A DNA stretch of 64,000 nucleotides, taken from NCBI GenBank assembly GCA_963579135.1, contig CAUZFB010000008.1, positions 1 through 64,000 of the forward strand, given 5' to 3'. Both the position numbers and the translations under genes were made by a program. Position 1 is the first letter of the stretch. Each line of letters starts with the position of its first letter. The notes beneath the pieces are model-generated. The model was not told where the DNA came from. It was given only the letters and a program-made list of their open reading frames with translations, and searched no databases. The stretch comes from CALGTL01 sp963579135. Its GTDB lineage: Bacteria > Chloroflexota > Dehalococcoidia > Lucifugimonadales > Australimonadaceae. Positions 24,647 through 32,237 of this stretch are shown in pieces.

Positions 24647-25669
24647 TCAGGAAAGACGCACGGGAGGCGATTCAAGCATCATGACGTCAAGCGCGAGGCG
24701 AGGGTTTGCATTGCGATCCAGCACCTCGATGGACTCAGTGACGAGGTGTAACCAACGCACGGTGTCAGCAGGCGTAAGCGCGGCCGCGTGGCGCTGGATG
24801 GTCTCCCGCCAGCTCACGTTGACCACCGCCTCGCTTTGCCCCTGCTGCACCAGCAACACATCGCGGAGCCACCGCAGCCATAGGTAGAGTTCCTCACGAC
24901 CGGCGGCGCGGTCGCGCTGGAAACGCCGGGCCAGTTGCTCCGCGTAGCGGAATCGGTCCTCGAGTCCCTCTTCGACGACCTCGGCTATACGCTCAAGGCT
25001 AAGGTGAACGCCAGCGAGCACCGCAGGGTCGTGGGCCGCCTCTATCGCCCAGCCCAGGCAGCCTCGGGAAAGCCGCGCGACAACGTCGGCCTGTTCTGCG
25101 CCCATGCCATGCTCTGCGGTGAGGATTTGAGCGACCCGGGCCGTAGGCAGCGGGTGCAATTCGACGTGCTGGCACCGCGACCTGACGGTGGGAAGAACGC
25201 TGTCTTCGCTGGCAGCGAGCAGCAGGAGTTGCACGTTGGGAGGCGGCTCTTCCAGCACCTTGAGGAGCGCGTTCGCCGCGTCGTTGGTCATCGCATCTGC
25301 CCCATCGAAAACGAAAACGCGCGTACGACCCTCGTAGGGGCGCAGATGGGCGGAGGCTATCAACTCACGGATCGTGTCGATGCCGATGGCTGTCTTCGGG
25401 CCTTCGGCGGCCTCGGGGTCAACGCGGATCACGCGGACGTCTGCATGAATCCCCGCAGCGATCCGGGTGCACGCCTCGCACTCACTGCAGGGAACATCGT
25501 CGTCGCTCAGGCAGTTGACCGCCTGCGCGATCTGCACGGCTAATCTGAACTTGCCCACATGGGCGGGCCCTGTGATGAGCTGAGCGTGGTGCAGCCGATC
25601 GTCGCGCAGAGCCGATTCCAAGGCTTGCACCGCTGCATCGTGGCCCTGCAGGCGTAACACGCTAGACAA
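24647..25669 (-). CDS. holB: DNA polymerase III subunit delta'
   Basis: A 340-residue clamp-loader subunit. It has the AAA+ fold with a degenerate Walker A (GPAHVGKF, lacking the Thr/Ser after Lys, normal for delta'), a four-cysteine zinc module (CxxCxxC in VPCSECEACTR with an upstream Cys), FVFDGADAMTNDAANALLKVLEEPPP and the SRC motif (VRSRCQHVEL). The start is TTG at 25669, overlapping the end of lysA by eight bases, so the two are co-transcribed. Broken ricT lies downstream. Confidence 0.92.
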   Translation of the reverse strand: MSSVLRLQGHDAAVQALESALRDDRLHHAQLITGPAHVGKFRLAVQIAQAVNCLSDDDVPCSECEACTRIAAGIHADVRVIRVDPEAAEGPKTAIGIDTIRELIASAHLRPYEGRTRVFVFDGADAMTNDAANALLKVLEEPPPNVQLLLLAASEDSVLPTVRSRCQHVELHPLPTARVAQILTAEHGMGAEQADVVARLSRGCLGWAIEAAHDPAVLAGVHLSLERIAEVVEEGLEDRFRYAEQLARRFQRDRAAGREELYLWLRWLRDVLLVQQGQSEAVVNVSWRETIQRHAAALTPADTVRWLHLVTESIEVLDRNANPRLALDVMMLESPPVRLS

Positions 25670-26978
25670 CGTCCTGCGACATGAGGTCGGCGTAGGTCTC
25701 GCGACGGCGGATCAACGTGGCCTTGCCACCGGCGACCATGACGATGGCCGGGCGGCCGTTGGCGTTGTAGGTGCTGGCCATCGAGGGCGCGTAGGCCCCC
25801 GAAGCGGGTATGGCGATGATGTTGCCAGCCTCGACTGCAGCGATGTGAGCGTCCCAAACGAGGACGTCGCCCGACTCGCAGTACTTGCCGACGATCGTGA
25901 CCATGACATCCGGCTCGACCGTCGCGCGGTCAGCGGTAACTGCGACGTACTCGGATCCGTAGAGCGCCGGGCGTATGTTGTCGCCCATGCCGCCGTCAAC
26001 GGAAACGAAGGTCCGCACTCCGGGAACATGCTTGATGGCGCCTACGGTGTAGACGGCGACGCCTGCAGGCCCGGTAATGGAGCGGCCAGGCTCTATGATG
26101 AGCGTAGGTTCCGGCATGTTGTACTGCGCGCAGCCGTCCTTAAGGGCTTTGACGATCACCTCGGCGTAGGCCGAGGGCAGAGGCGGCTCATCGGCTTCGG
26201 TGTACGCGATGGCGTAGCCGCCGCCAGGCGAGAACTCGTGCATGTCGAGGCCAAGCTTGCGCATCTCCGACGCGAAGGTGAGCACACGGCCGACGGCCTC
26301 CTCGTAGGGCTCAAGCTCGAAGATGGGTGAGCCAAGGTGGAAGTGGATGCCCGTGAGGTCCAGGTGCTCTGCCGCGAGCGCCAGCTTGACCGCCTCTGCA
26401 GCCTGATTGGTCTCGATGGGGAAGCCGAACTTGGAGTCCAGCACTCCGGTTGTCGTGAGCAGGTGGGTGTGGGGATCGATGCTGGGCGAAACGCGCACGA
26501 GCACGGTCTGCTTACGGCCGGCCTCACCAGAGAGTTTGTTGAGCAGGTCTAACTCGTAGAAGCTGTCGACCACCACCTGTCCGATGCCCCAGTCCACCGC
26601 GTCGCGCAATTCTTGGGGTGTCTTGTTGTTGCCGTGGAAGTAGACGTCAGCCGCAGGCACACCCGCAGCCCGCAGAATCGCCAGCTCACCGCCGGAAACG
26701 ATGTCGAAGCCGAGGCCCTCCGCCGACAGCATGCGCGCAAGGCCGACGTTGATGAACGCTTTGCTGGCGTAGAGCACCTTTGAGTTGGGGTGGCGCGACT
26801 GAAAAGCAGTCTTGAACGCCGCCGCCTGCGCCTTGAGCGTGGCTTCGTCGTAGACGTAGAGTGGTGTGCCGAACTCGGTGGCGAGGTCGACGAGGTCACA
26901 CCCGCCGACGACCAGGTGGTCGCGGTCGTTGACCTCGGTTGATACGGGAAATACTTTGGCTTTCGGGACGGTGGTCAT
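25662..26978 (-). CDS. lysA: Diaminopimelate decarboxylase
   Basis: A 438-residue PLP enzyme of fold type III that makes lysine from meso-diaminopimelate. The PLP lysine is in VLYASKAF (about residue 70), the phosphate-binding GGGYAI follows SPG, and EPGRSITGPAG and the active-site CESGD motif with Y near the C-terminus are present. It starts with ATG and overlaps holB at its 3' end. Confidence 0.95.
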   Translation of the reverse strand: MTTVPKAKVFPVSTEVNDRDHLVVGGCDLVDLATEFGTPLYVYDEATLKAQAAAFKTAFQSRHPNSKVLYASKAFINVGLARMLSAEGLGFDIVSGGELAILRAAGVPAADVYFHGNNKTPQELRDAVDWGIGQVVVDSFYELDLLNKLSGEAGRKQTVLVRVSPSIDPHTHLLTTTGVLDSKFGFPIETNQAAEAVKLALAAEHLDLTGIHFHLGSPIFELEPYEEAVGRVLTFASEMRKLGLDMHEFSPGGGYAIAYTEADEPPLPSAYAEVIVKALKDGCAQYNMPEPTLIIEPGRSITGPAGVAVYTVGAIKHVPGVRTFVSVDGGMGDNIRPALYGSEYVAVTADRATVEPDVMVTIVGKYCESGDVLVWDAHIAAVEAGNIIAIPASGAYAPSMASTYNANGRPAIVMVAGGKATLIRRRETYADLMSQDVV

Positions 26979-27073
26979 GCACGTGCTCCACAGATGATGT
27001 GTTGAGGATATCTCTCACAGTGCAGCCGCGCGAGGCTCCAGAAGACGCGCAGGAGCGACGCAGAGGAAGGCGT

Positions 27074-27330
27074 TTATACAACGAGCCTGCAGCGGTCTCC
27101 TTCTTTCCGCACCGCGCCGTCCTCGATCAGCTTCTTGATTCCCGTGCGCAGCTGCACCTCAGCGAGCTCCCAGTGCACCTCCGGCAAGCCGACGTAGATG
27201 GTCTCTGGAATCTCACGAACGGTGTCCGTTGCTTCGCCCAGCACGCGAAGCAACTCTTGCTCCCGCTGCTCGCGGTGACGGGCTCCATCGACCCGCAGGG
27301 CCGCGTGCAGGCCATCGGAAGGGCGACGTC
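27074..27330 (-). pseudogene. C-terminal scrap of a metallo-beta-lactamase-fold hydrolase
   Basis: A frame without its own start (open from about 27335, stop TAA at 27074-27076) reads ALRVDGARHREQREQELLRV, then TVREIPETIYVGLP and a winged-helix tail ending KKLIEDGAVRKEGDRCRLVV. This matches the C-terminal helical/winged part of LACTB2-like metallo-beta-lactamase proteins (H-R-x-x-RE-x-x-V/L-L ... YVGLP). The metal-binding domain is missing. It is joined to the hydrolase scrap just upstream, apparently by a deletion. Confidence 0.6.
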
Positions 27331-27434
27331 ACCAATAGCGTGGGGAATTCGCCCTCGACGTCGGGCCGGTAGATGCGCAGGGCAATACGGACACCGTCGC
27401 GCACGGTTACGTAGATGTCCTTCTCATCATGCAT
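27311..27434 (-). pseudogene. N-terminal scrap of a CocE/NonD (X-Pro dipeptidyl-peptidase-like) hydrolase
   Basis: From ATG 27434 about 40 codons read DIYVTVRDGVRIALRIYRPD and EGEFPTLLVTSPF, the conserved opening of CocE/NonD-family hydrolases. After SPF the homology ends abruptly and the frame runs into the metallo-beta-lactamase tail in another phase. The catalytic GxSxG and the rest of the ~550-residue enzyme are absent. Confidence 0.6.
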
Positions 27435-27500
27435 AGGGAAATCGTCAGGTTGTGTCAGAGGGTCATTGTTACTGGGGCAGGGTGGCTTATAGCCGAGAGT

Positions 27501-28355
27501 TTACGCTGGCATTTCTATGACGAGCACACGGTCGCGCCTCGTGAGATCTTGGACGATGCGGATGTTGGCGCCAGGGACGGCCTCAGCCGCGAACGCGCTC
27601 GCTCTAGCAATCTGGCGTGGATCCATCTCCATGAGCACCACGCCCAATGGGTTGAGGTATCGCGGAACGTCAACGAGAAACCTGCGGATGAGGTCGAGGC
27701 CGTCCTCGCCGCCATCGAGGGCTTCCCGTGGCTCGTACATGCGGATTTCAGGGTCCAACGTGGGAATCTCGCCCGATTCCACATAGGGAAGGTTGGAGGT
27801 GATCATGTCTACGGGCCCAGGCAAAGGCGTCAGGAGGTCGCCTTCGAGTACGTCGACTCGCTCAGCAAGCCCGAGACGTTCAGTGTTACGGCGAGCGAGA
27901 TCGAGCGAGGCCGGATAGAGGTCGGTGGCATAGACGTGCGCGCTTGGGAGATTCGCCGCAATGGTGAGCCCTATCGCGCCGGTACCGCAACCGACGTCCG
28001 CGATAGTGATCGGTGCGGGGAGATCGACGGCGACACGAAGGGCCTCCTCCACGAGCGCTTCGGTGTCCGGGCGTGGAATCAGCGCGCCAACACCCACAAG
28101 CAAGTCGATGTTGTAGAACTCGCGATGGCCGAGCAGATATGCGGTGGGCTCGTGGCGCAAGCGGCGTTGAATCAAGGCTTCGGCGCTCTCGGCTTCGACC
28201 TCAGACGGGGAATCATCCATGCGAGCGTACAGTTCGGCCCGATCAACTTCGAGGGTCGTCATCCAGACGAGGTCAGCCTCGATGCGAGCATCGCCGATGC
28301 CGCAGATCGCGAATCGACGCTCCGTCTTGCGCAGGAGATGGCTGAGCGACGTCAC
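27501..28355 (-). CDS. prmC: Peptide chain release factor N5-glutamine methyltransferase
   Basis: A 284-residue SAM-dependent enzyme that methylates the GGQ glutamine of release factors. The N-terminal helical domain leads to LIPRPDTEALVEEAL, the SAM loop ADVGCGTGAIGLTIA and SNLPYV. The last is the NPPY catalytic motif with Leu in place of the first Pro, an uncommon variant. It starts with GTG three bases after the prfA stop, so enzyme and substrate are coexpressed. Confidence 0.92.
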   Translation of the reverse strand: MTSLSHLLRKTERRFAICGIGDARIEADLVWMTTLEVDRAELYARMDDSPSEVEAESAEALIQRRLRHEPTAYLLGHREFYNIDLLVGVGALIPRPDTEALVEEALRVAVDLPAPITIADVGCGTGAIGLTIAANLPSAHVYATDLYPASLDLARRNTERLGLAERVDVLEGDLLTPLPGPVDMITSNLPYVESGEIPTLDPEIRMYEPREALDGGEDGLDLIRRFLVDVPRYLNPLGVVLMEMDPRQIARASAFAAEAVPGANIRIVQDLTRRDRVLVIEMPA

Positions 28356-28358
28356 TCG

Positions 28359-29435
28359 CTACTCGCTATCGCCCTCTTGGAGGAACCGCGCTTGCTCGTC
28401 TTGCAGTAGCGCATCAACGATGTCATCGAGGCGTCCCTGCCCGGCGAGGATCTCCGGCAAGCCGTGAACGGTGAGGTTGACTCGGTGGTCGGTCAGCCGA
28501 TCCTGGGGAAAGTTGTACGTGCGAATCTTCTCAGAACGTTCGCCTGTTCGCACTTGCAATTTGCGTGATACGGCAGCGGCTTCGGCCTGCTCTCGCATCT
28601 CCATCTCCAGCAGGCGAGACCGCAACACTGTCATCGCTTTGGTCTTGTTCTTGAACTGGGAGCGCTCGTCCTGACACACAGCCATAATCCCAGTGGGGAT
28701 ATGCACGATACGAACCGCGGTGGCAACCTTGTTGACGTTCTGTCCGCCTGCGCCGCCGGAGTGGAAGATGTCGATGCGCAGTTCGCTGGCAGGGACGTCG
28801 AAGTCCGATTCCTCAGCCTCTGGCAGAACCACGACTGTCGCCGTGGAGGTATGGATGCGTCCCTGCGTCTCGGTCACGGGCACGCGTTGCACCCGATGAA
28901 CACCACCCTCGTGCTTCATAAGGCGGAACGCATCGGGGCCTACGACTTCGAAAAGGACCTCTTTGAAGCCGCCCTGCTCACTGCCGTTGGAGTCCATGAC
29001 TTCGACCACTAGCCCGTGCCTCTGGGCGTAGCGGGCGTACATCCGATAAAGGTCTGCGGCGAATAGGCCCGCTTCATCGCCTCCCGTGCCTGCCCGGAGT
29101 TCGACGATCGCGTTCTTGTTGTCGTTCGGATCTTTGGGTAGCAGCGCCGAGTACAAATCGCCCTCAAGCTCAGTGATACGCGCCGTGAGGCCAGGGACCT
29201 CCTCCTTGGCCATGGACGCCATCTCAGCGTCATTATCGTTGATGAGGGCACGAGTGTCAGCCAATTCCTGCTGCGCCGCTTTGAGCCGCTGGTACGTCTC
29301 CACGACGGGCTGCAGGTCAGCGCGCTCTTTGGCCAGTTTGCTCAGCCGCGCATGGTCACCGGCGACGTCAGGACTCGCGAGGAGTTGGTCGATCTCCACG
29401 AACCGAGCCGCTAGTTTTTCGAGCTTTTCCAGCAT
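28359..29435 (-). CDS. prfA: Peptide chain release factor 1
   Basis: A 358-residue factor reading UAA and UAG. The true start is ATG 29435 (MLEKLEKLAARFVEID); the open frame above it is not conserved. It has the GGQ peptidyl-release loop in SGGAGGQNVNKVATAVRI, and VTETQGRIHTSTATV before it. With a UGA-Sec gene nearby, note that this is RF1, not the UGA-reading RF2. Operon with prmC. Confidence 0.96.
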   Translation of the reverse strand: MLEKLEKLAARFVEIDQLLASPDVAGDHARLSKLAKERADLQPVVETYQRLKAAQQELADTRALINDNDAEMASMAKEEVPGLTARITELEGDLYSALLPKDPNDNKNAIVELRAGTGGDEAGLFAADLYRMYARYAQRHGLVVEVMDSNGSEQGGFKEVLFEVVGPDAFRLMKHEGGVHRVQRVPVTETQGRIHTSTATVVVLPEAEESDFDVPASELRIDIFHSGGAGGQNVNKVATAVRIVHIPTGIMAVCQDERSQFKNKTKAMTVLRSRLLEMEMREQAEAAAVSRKLQVRTGERSEKIRTYNFPQDRLTDHRVNLTVHGLPEILAGQGRLDDIVDALLQDEQARFLQEGDSE

Positions 29436-29639
29436 CTTCGTGTCCTGTCGATGGCCTATCAAAACAAGGCCCCCGCATAGCGGAGGCCGGTCGGAGAAGT
29501 ATAGCACCGACCAGGCGTCGGCCGGAGGGCGCTGCGCTCCCACAAGAATGCTGTCAATCGTAGCTGAGACTACTGCCCTAGCCTCCAAACATCGTTGTAG
29601 ACTTGTCGGGATTTTTGCTGCTGGAACGGTTGTTGCCAC

Positions 29640-30848
29640 ATGAATATAGGCCGCCTTTCGCTCCTGGGTCCCACTATCGTGATGTTAATCGCGCTGGTGG
29701 CAGCATGCTCGGGTGGAGGCACGCCCACTCCCATCCCGCTTCCACCCACACCAACGCCAACGGCCACGTTCACGCCGACACCCACGCCGACACCCACGCC
29801 GACGCCCACGCCGCCTCCAACGCCGTCGCCAACGCCGTCGCCAACGCCGTCCCCCTCGCCAACGCCAACGCTGGTTCCGACGCCAACGCCAACGCCGACG
29901 CCCACTGCGACGCCCACGCCGACACCCACGCCATCGATTAGCGACGGTATCGTGATCGGCGAAAAGGCGATGGTCAAGCTGACGGCGGGCGCAAAGCAGT
30001 GGTCTGGCGTCATGATTAACTCGTCAGGGCGGATAGTGACGACATCACTGAACTTGGGTACTGCCCCGCTGGTGTCGTACCGCACGTTCGACGGAGCCAC
30101 GGGCCAGGCTTGGGTTATGGGCCGCGACGACAATCTTGACCTCGCAGTCCTTGAAGTTCTAAACCCTGGGCAGCAATTCGCGTCCATTGTGGTATCCACC
30201 GAAGACCCGCCGGGCCGCAGCGAAAATCTGGTGCTCATGCATTACCGTGCCAGCGGAGTGACCACGGAAAAATTCAACTCTGCCGTCGTAGGGTCCCGCC
30301 AAGACCAAATCACAGGGATTTCTTATCTCCAGCTCCAAGGGTTCTCGACAGGTACTGAAGATGGCGGAGCGCTCTTCGATGCGCGGGGACAACTCCGTGG
30401 TCTGCGGATGAACTCCGACAGGATGATCAGCATAGGCATCGGTCGCATCGGTGAGGTGTGGGCGATGGACTCATTCGCTCTGGCAAGTTCGATGATCCCT
30501 CGCCTGCAAGCGGGAGTTTCGGTCATCAGCTCGCTAGCGGGGCAGTGCACCGACCTGGGCGCGCCACCGCCTATCCCGGCGATCTACAAGGGCGATGTCT
30601 CCGTCGGTGGAACACCGGCGGAGGTCGGTCTGCGGATGTACGCCAGAACAACCAAGACATCGACCGGGCAAGAACTCTGGTTCTCGCAGCCGATCTCGAC
30701 CGTAGGCCGCTACTTCCTCACGATCAGCATCTGCGACCCGACCTACGCCAACGGCGTCGTGGACTTCTGGCTGAACTCCTCTCCCTCCCTGGCGACCAGC
30801 ATCTACTCGCCGAGCAGCACGCAGGTCAACAATCTGGTCTTCCCGTAA
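29640..30848 (+). CDS. Lipoprotein with Thr-Pro linker and a serine-protease-like domain lacking the triad
   Basis: A 402-residue secreted protein. The signal peptide ends in the lipobox LVAAC (Cys about residue 23). A linker of about 70 residues, almost entirely T, P and S, follows, then a domain resembling trypsin/DegP folds: SSGRIVTTSLN (where a VTAAH histidine would be), DLAVLEV (the Asp strand is kept) and TGTEDGGALFDARGQLRGLRM (where GNSGGPL would be). His and Ser of the triad are replaced, so it is probably a binding protein or pseudoprotease on the cell surface. A last domain (570-1209 of the gene) is unrecognised. ATG start; divergent from prfA. Confidence 0.72.
   Translation: MNIGRLSLLGPTIVMLIALVAACSGGGTPTPIPLPPTPTPTATFTPTPTPTPTPTPTPPPTPSPTPSPTPSPSPTPTLVPTPTPTPTPTATPTPTPTPSISDGIVIGEKAMVKLTAGAKQWSGVMINSSGRIVTTSLNLGTAPLVSYRTFDGATGQAWVMGRDDNLDLAVLEVLNPGQQFASIVVSTEDPPGRSENLVLMHYRASGVTTEKFNSAVVGSRQDQITGISYLQLQGFSTGTEDGGALFDARGQLRGLRMNSDRMISIGIGRIGEVWAMDSFALASSMIPRLQAGVSVISSLAGQCTDLGAPPPIPAIYKGDVSVGGTPAEVGLRMYARTTKTSTGQELWFSQPISTVGRYFLTISICDPTYANGVVDFWLNSSPSLATSIYSPSSTQVNNLVFP
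29721..29934 (+). repeat. Low-complexity Thr-Pro coding repeat
   Basis: Imperfect six-base units of the ACGCCN type (ACGCCGACACCC and variants) run for about 210 bases and encode the TPTP/SPTP linker. The opposite strand yields a spurious GVGVGV frame. Length variation between strains is likely. Confidence 0.85.
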
Positions 30849-30859
30849 CCAAGCACCCG

Positions 30860-32107
30860 CTAGTTTGAGAGCGATTCGAGGAGCCCCGACTGGGGCTCCT
30901 CTTTCTGTTCGGCGGTTTCCATGTCGCGCACTGTGGCGACGCCATTCGCCAATTCCTTGGGGCCGAGGATGACAACGGTGCGGGCCCCCACCGAGGAGGC
31001 ATAGCGCATCTGTGCCTTCATGCTACGCTCGGGCGCGAGAACGGCGGCCACGTCAGCAGCCCGCAATTCGGTGGCGATGCCAACGGCCTTGGCCTTCGCA
31101 TCCGCACCGCTGTAGGCGATAACGATGGGCGCTGGCGGCACGATGCCTGCGGTCGCGCCCTGCTTGCGCAGGTTAAGGATTAGCCGCTCGATGCCCGCCG
31201 CGAACCCGATGCCAGCCGTTGGCTTGCCGCCAAGCTGCTCGATCAGGCCGTCGTAACGGCCGCCGGCGCAGACCGCGCTTTGAGCGCCCGTGTGATCAGG
31301 GTGAACCTCGAAGACCGTGCGCGTGTAGTAGTCGAGCCCACGCACGAGTTTGTTGTCGAGCACATACGGCACCCGGAGCTCGTCGAGGTACGCCAGCAGT
31401 TCGTCCCAGTGGGCCTGCGCTTCATCGCCAAGGAAATCCGTACTCTTGGGCGCGTCATTCATGAACGACTCGCGTGCAAGCTCCTTGGAGTCCAGCAAGC
31501 GCAGCGGGCTGGTGTCGAACCGACGGCGGTCGTCTTTCCCGAGGTGAGCGATATGGGGGTGAAAGTGGTCTTGCAGGGCCTCCAGGAACTGGGGCCGGTT
31601 CGCCGCGTCGCCGATGTTGTTCAATATCAGTTTCATGCCGCCGAGCCCAAGCCGGCGCATGGTGTCCATAGCGAGCTGGATGACCTCCAAGTCGATCGCG
31701 GCGTTGGTGTCCCCGATGGCCTCTACGCCGAACTGGTGGAACTGCCGGAATCGACCAGCCTGGGGGCGGTCGTACCGGAACATGGGGCAGAGGTAGAAGA
31801 GCCTTACGGGCTGCGCCTGGTTGTGCAAGCCCTGTTCGAGGTACGCACGGCAGACGGCTGCTGTGCCTTCTGGGCGCAGCGTGATGTTCGTGCCACCACG
31901 GTCGTCGAAGCTGTACATCTCTTTCTGGACGATGTCGGTTTCCTCGCCCACAGTGCGCAGGAAGAGGCCCGTCTCTTCGAAGATCGGCGTGTCGATGCGC
32001 CGGTAGCCATGGACGTGAGCCGCCTGGGTGACCGTGGCGGCAGTAAAACTCCACAGCGGTTGATCTTCGGGAAGGATGTCAGCGGTGCCCCGCGGCGCCT
32101 GATACAT
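30860..32107 (-). CDS. hisS: Histidyl-tRNA synthetase
   Basis: A 415-residue class II synthetase. Motif 1 region (RRIDTPIFEETGLFLR), motif 2 TLRPEGTAAVCRAYLE, the histidine-binding GLDYYTRTVFEV and motif 3 GIGFAAGIERL are all present, followed by the anticodon-binding domain. I prefer ATG 32107; an in-frame GTG lies at 32116. The 3' end carries a hairpin that also serves the convergent lipoprotein gene. Confidence 0.96.
   Translation of the reverse strand: MYQAPRGTADILPEDQPLWSFTAATVTQAAHVHGYRRIDTPIFEETGLFLRTVGEETDIVQKEMYSFDDRGGTNITLRPEGTAAVCRAYLEQGLHNQAQPVRLFYLCPMFRYDRPQAGRFRQFHQFGVEAIGDTNAAIDLEVIQLAMDTMRRLGLGGMKLILNNIGDAANRPQFLEALQDHFHPHIAHLGKDDRRRFDTSPLRLLDSKELARESFMNDAPKSTDFLGDEAQAHWDELLAYLDELRVPYVLDNKLVRGLDYYTRTVFEVHPDHTGAQSAVCAGGRYDGLIEQLGGKPTAGIGFAAGIERLILNLRKQGATAGIVPPAPIVIAYSGADAKAKAVGIATELRAADVAAVLAPERSMKAQMRYASSVGARTVVILGPKELANGVATVRDMETAEQKEEPQSGLLESLSN
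30878..30906 (+). terminator. Terminator of the lipoprotein gene, embedded in the hisS 3' end
   Basis: GAGGAGCCCC (30878-30887), loop GACT, GGGGCTCCTC (30892-30901), then TTTCTG. The perfect 10-bp stem follows the lipoprotein stop by about 30 bases on the plus strand. On the minus strand the same bases encode the hisS C-terminus KEEPQSGLLES. Confidence 0.7.
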
Positions 32108-32237
32108 ATGTGGCACGTCTCCAGTGGATTGGTCAGTGGGTTGGAGTCGCCATTATACGGTCGGGGCGCGCATGGCTCGATGGTAGCGGAAGCAGGAGGG
32201 CCCAGAGGGGAGAAGGGGCGAAGTGCAGGGAGTTATA

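Noticed and set aside
29570..30238. Minus-strand open frame with long GVGVGV runs
   Set aside because: It is the mirror of the Thr-Pro linker of the lipoprotein gene; the plus-strand frame has a signal peptide and folded domains.
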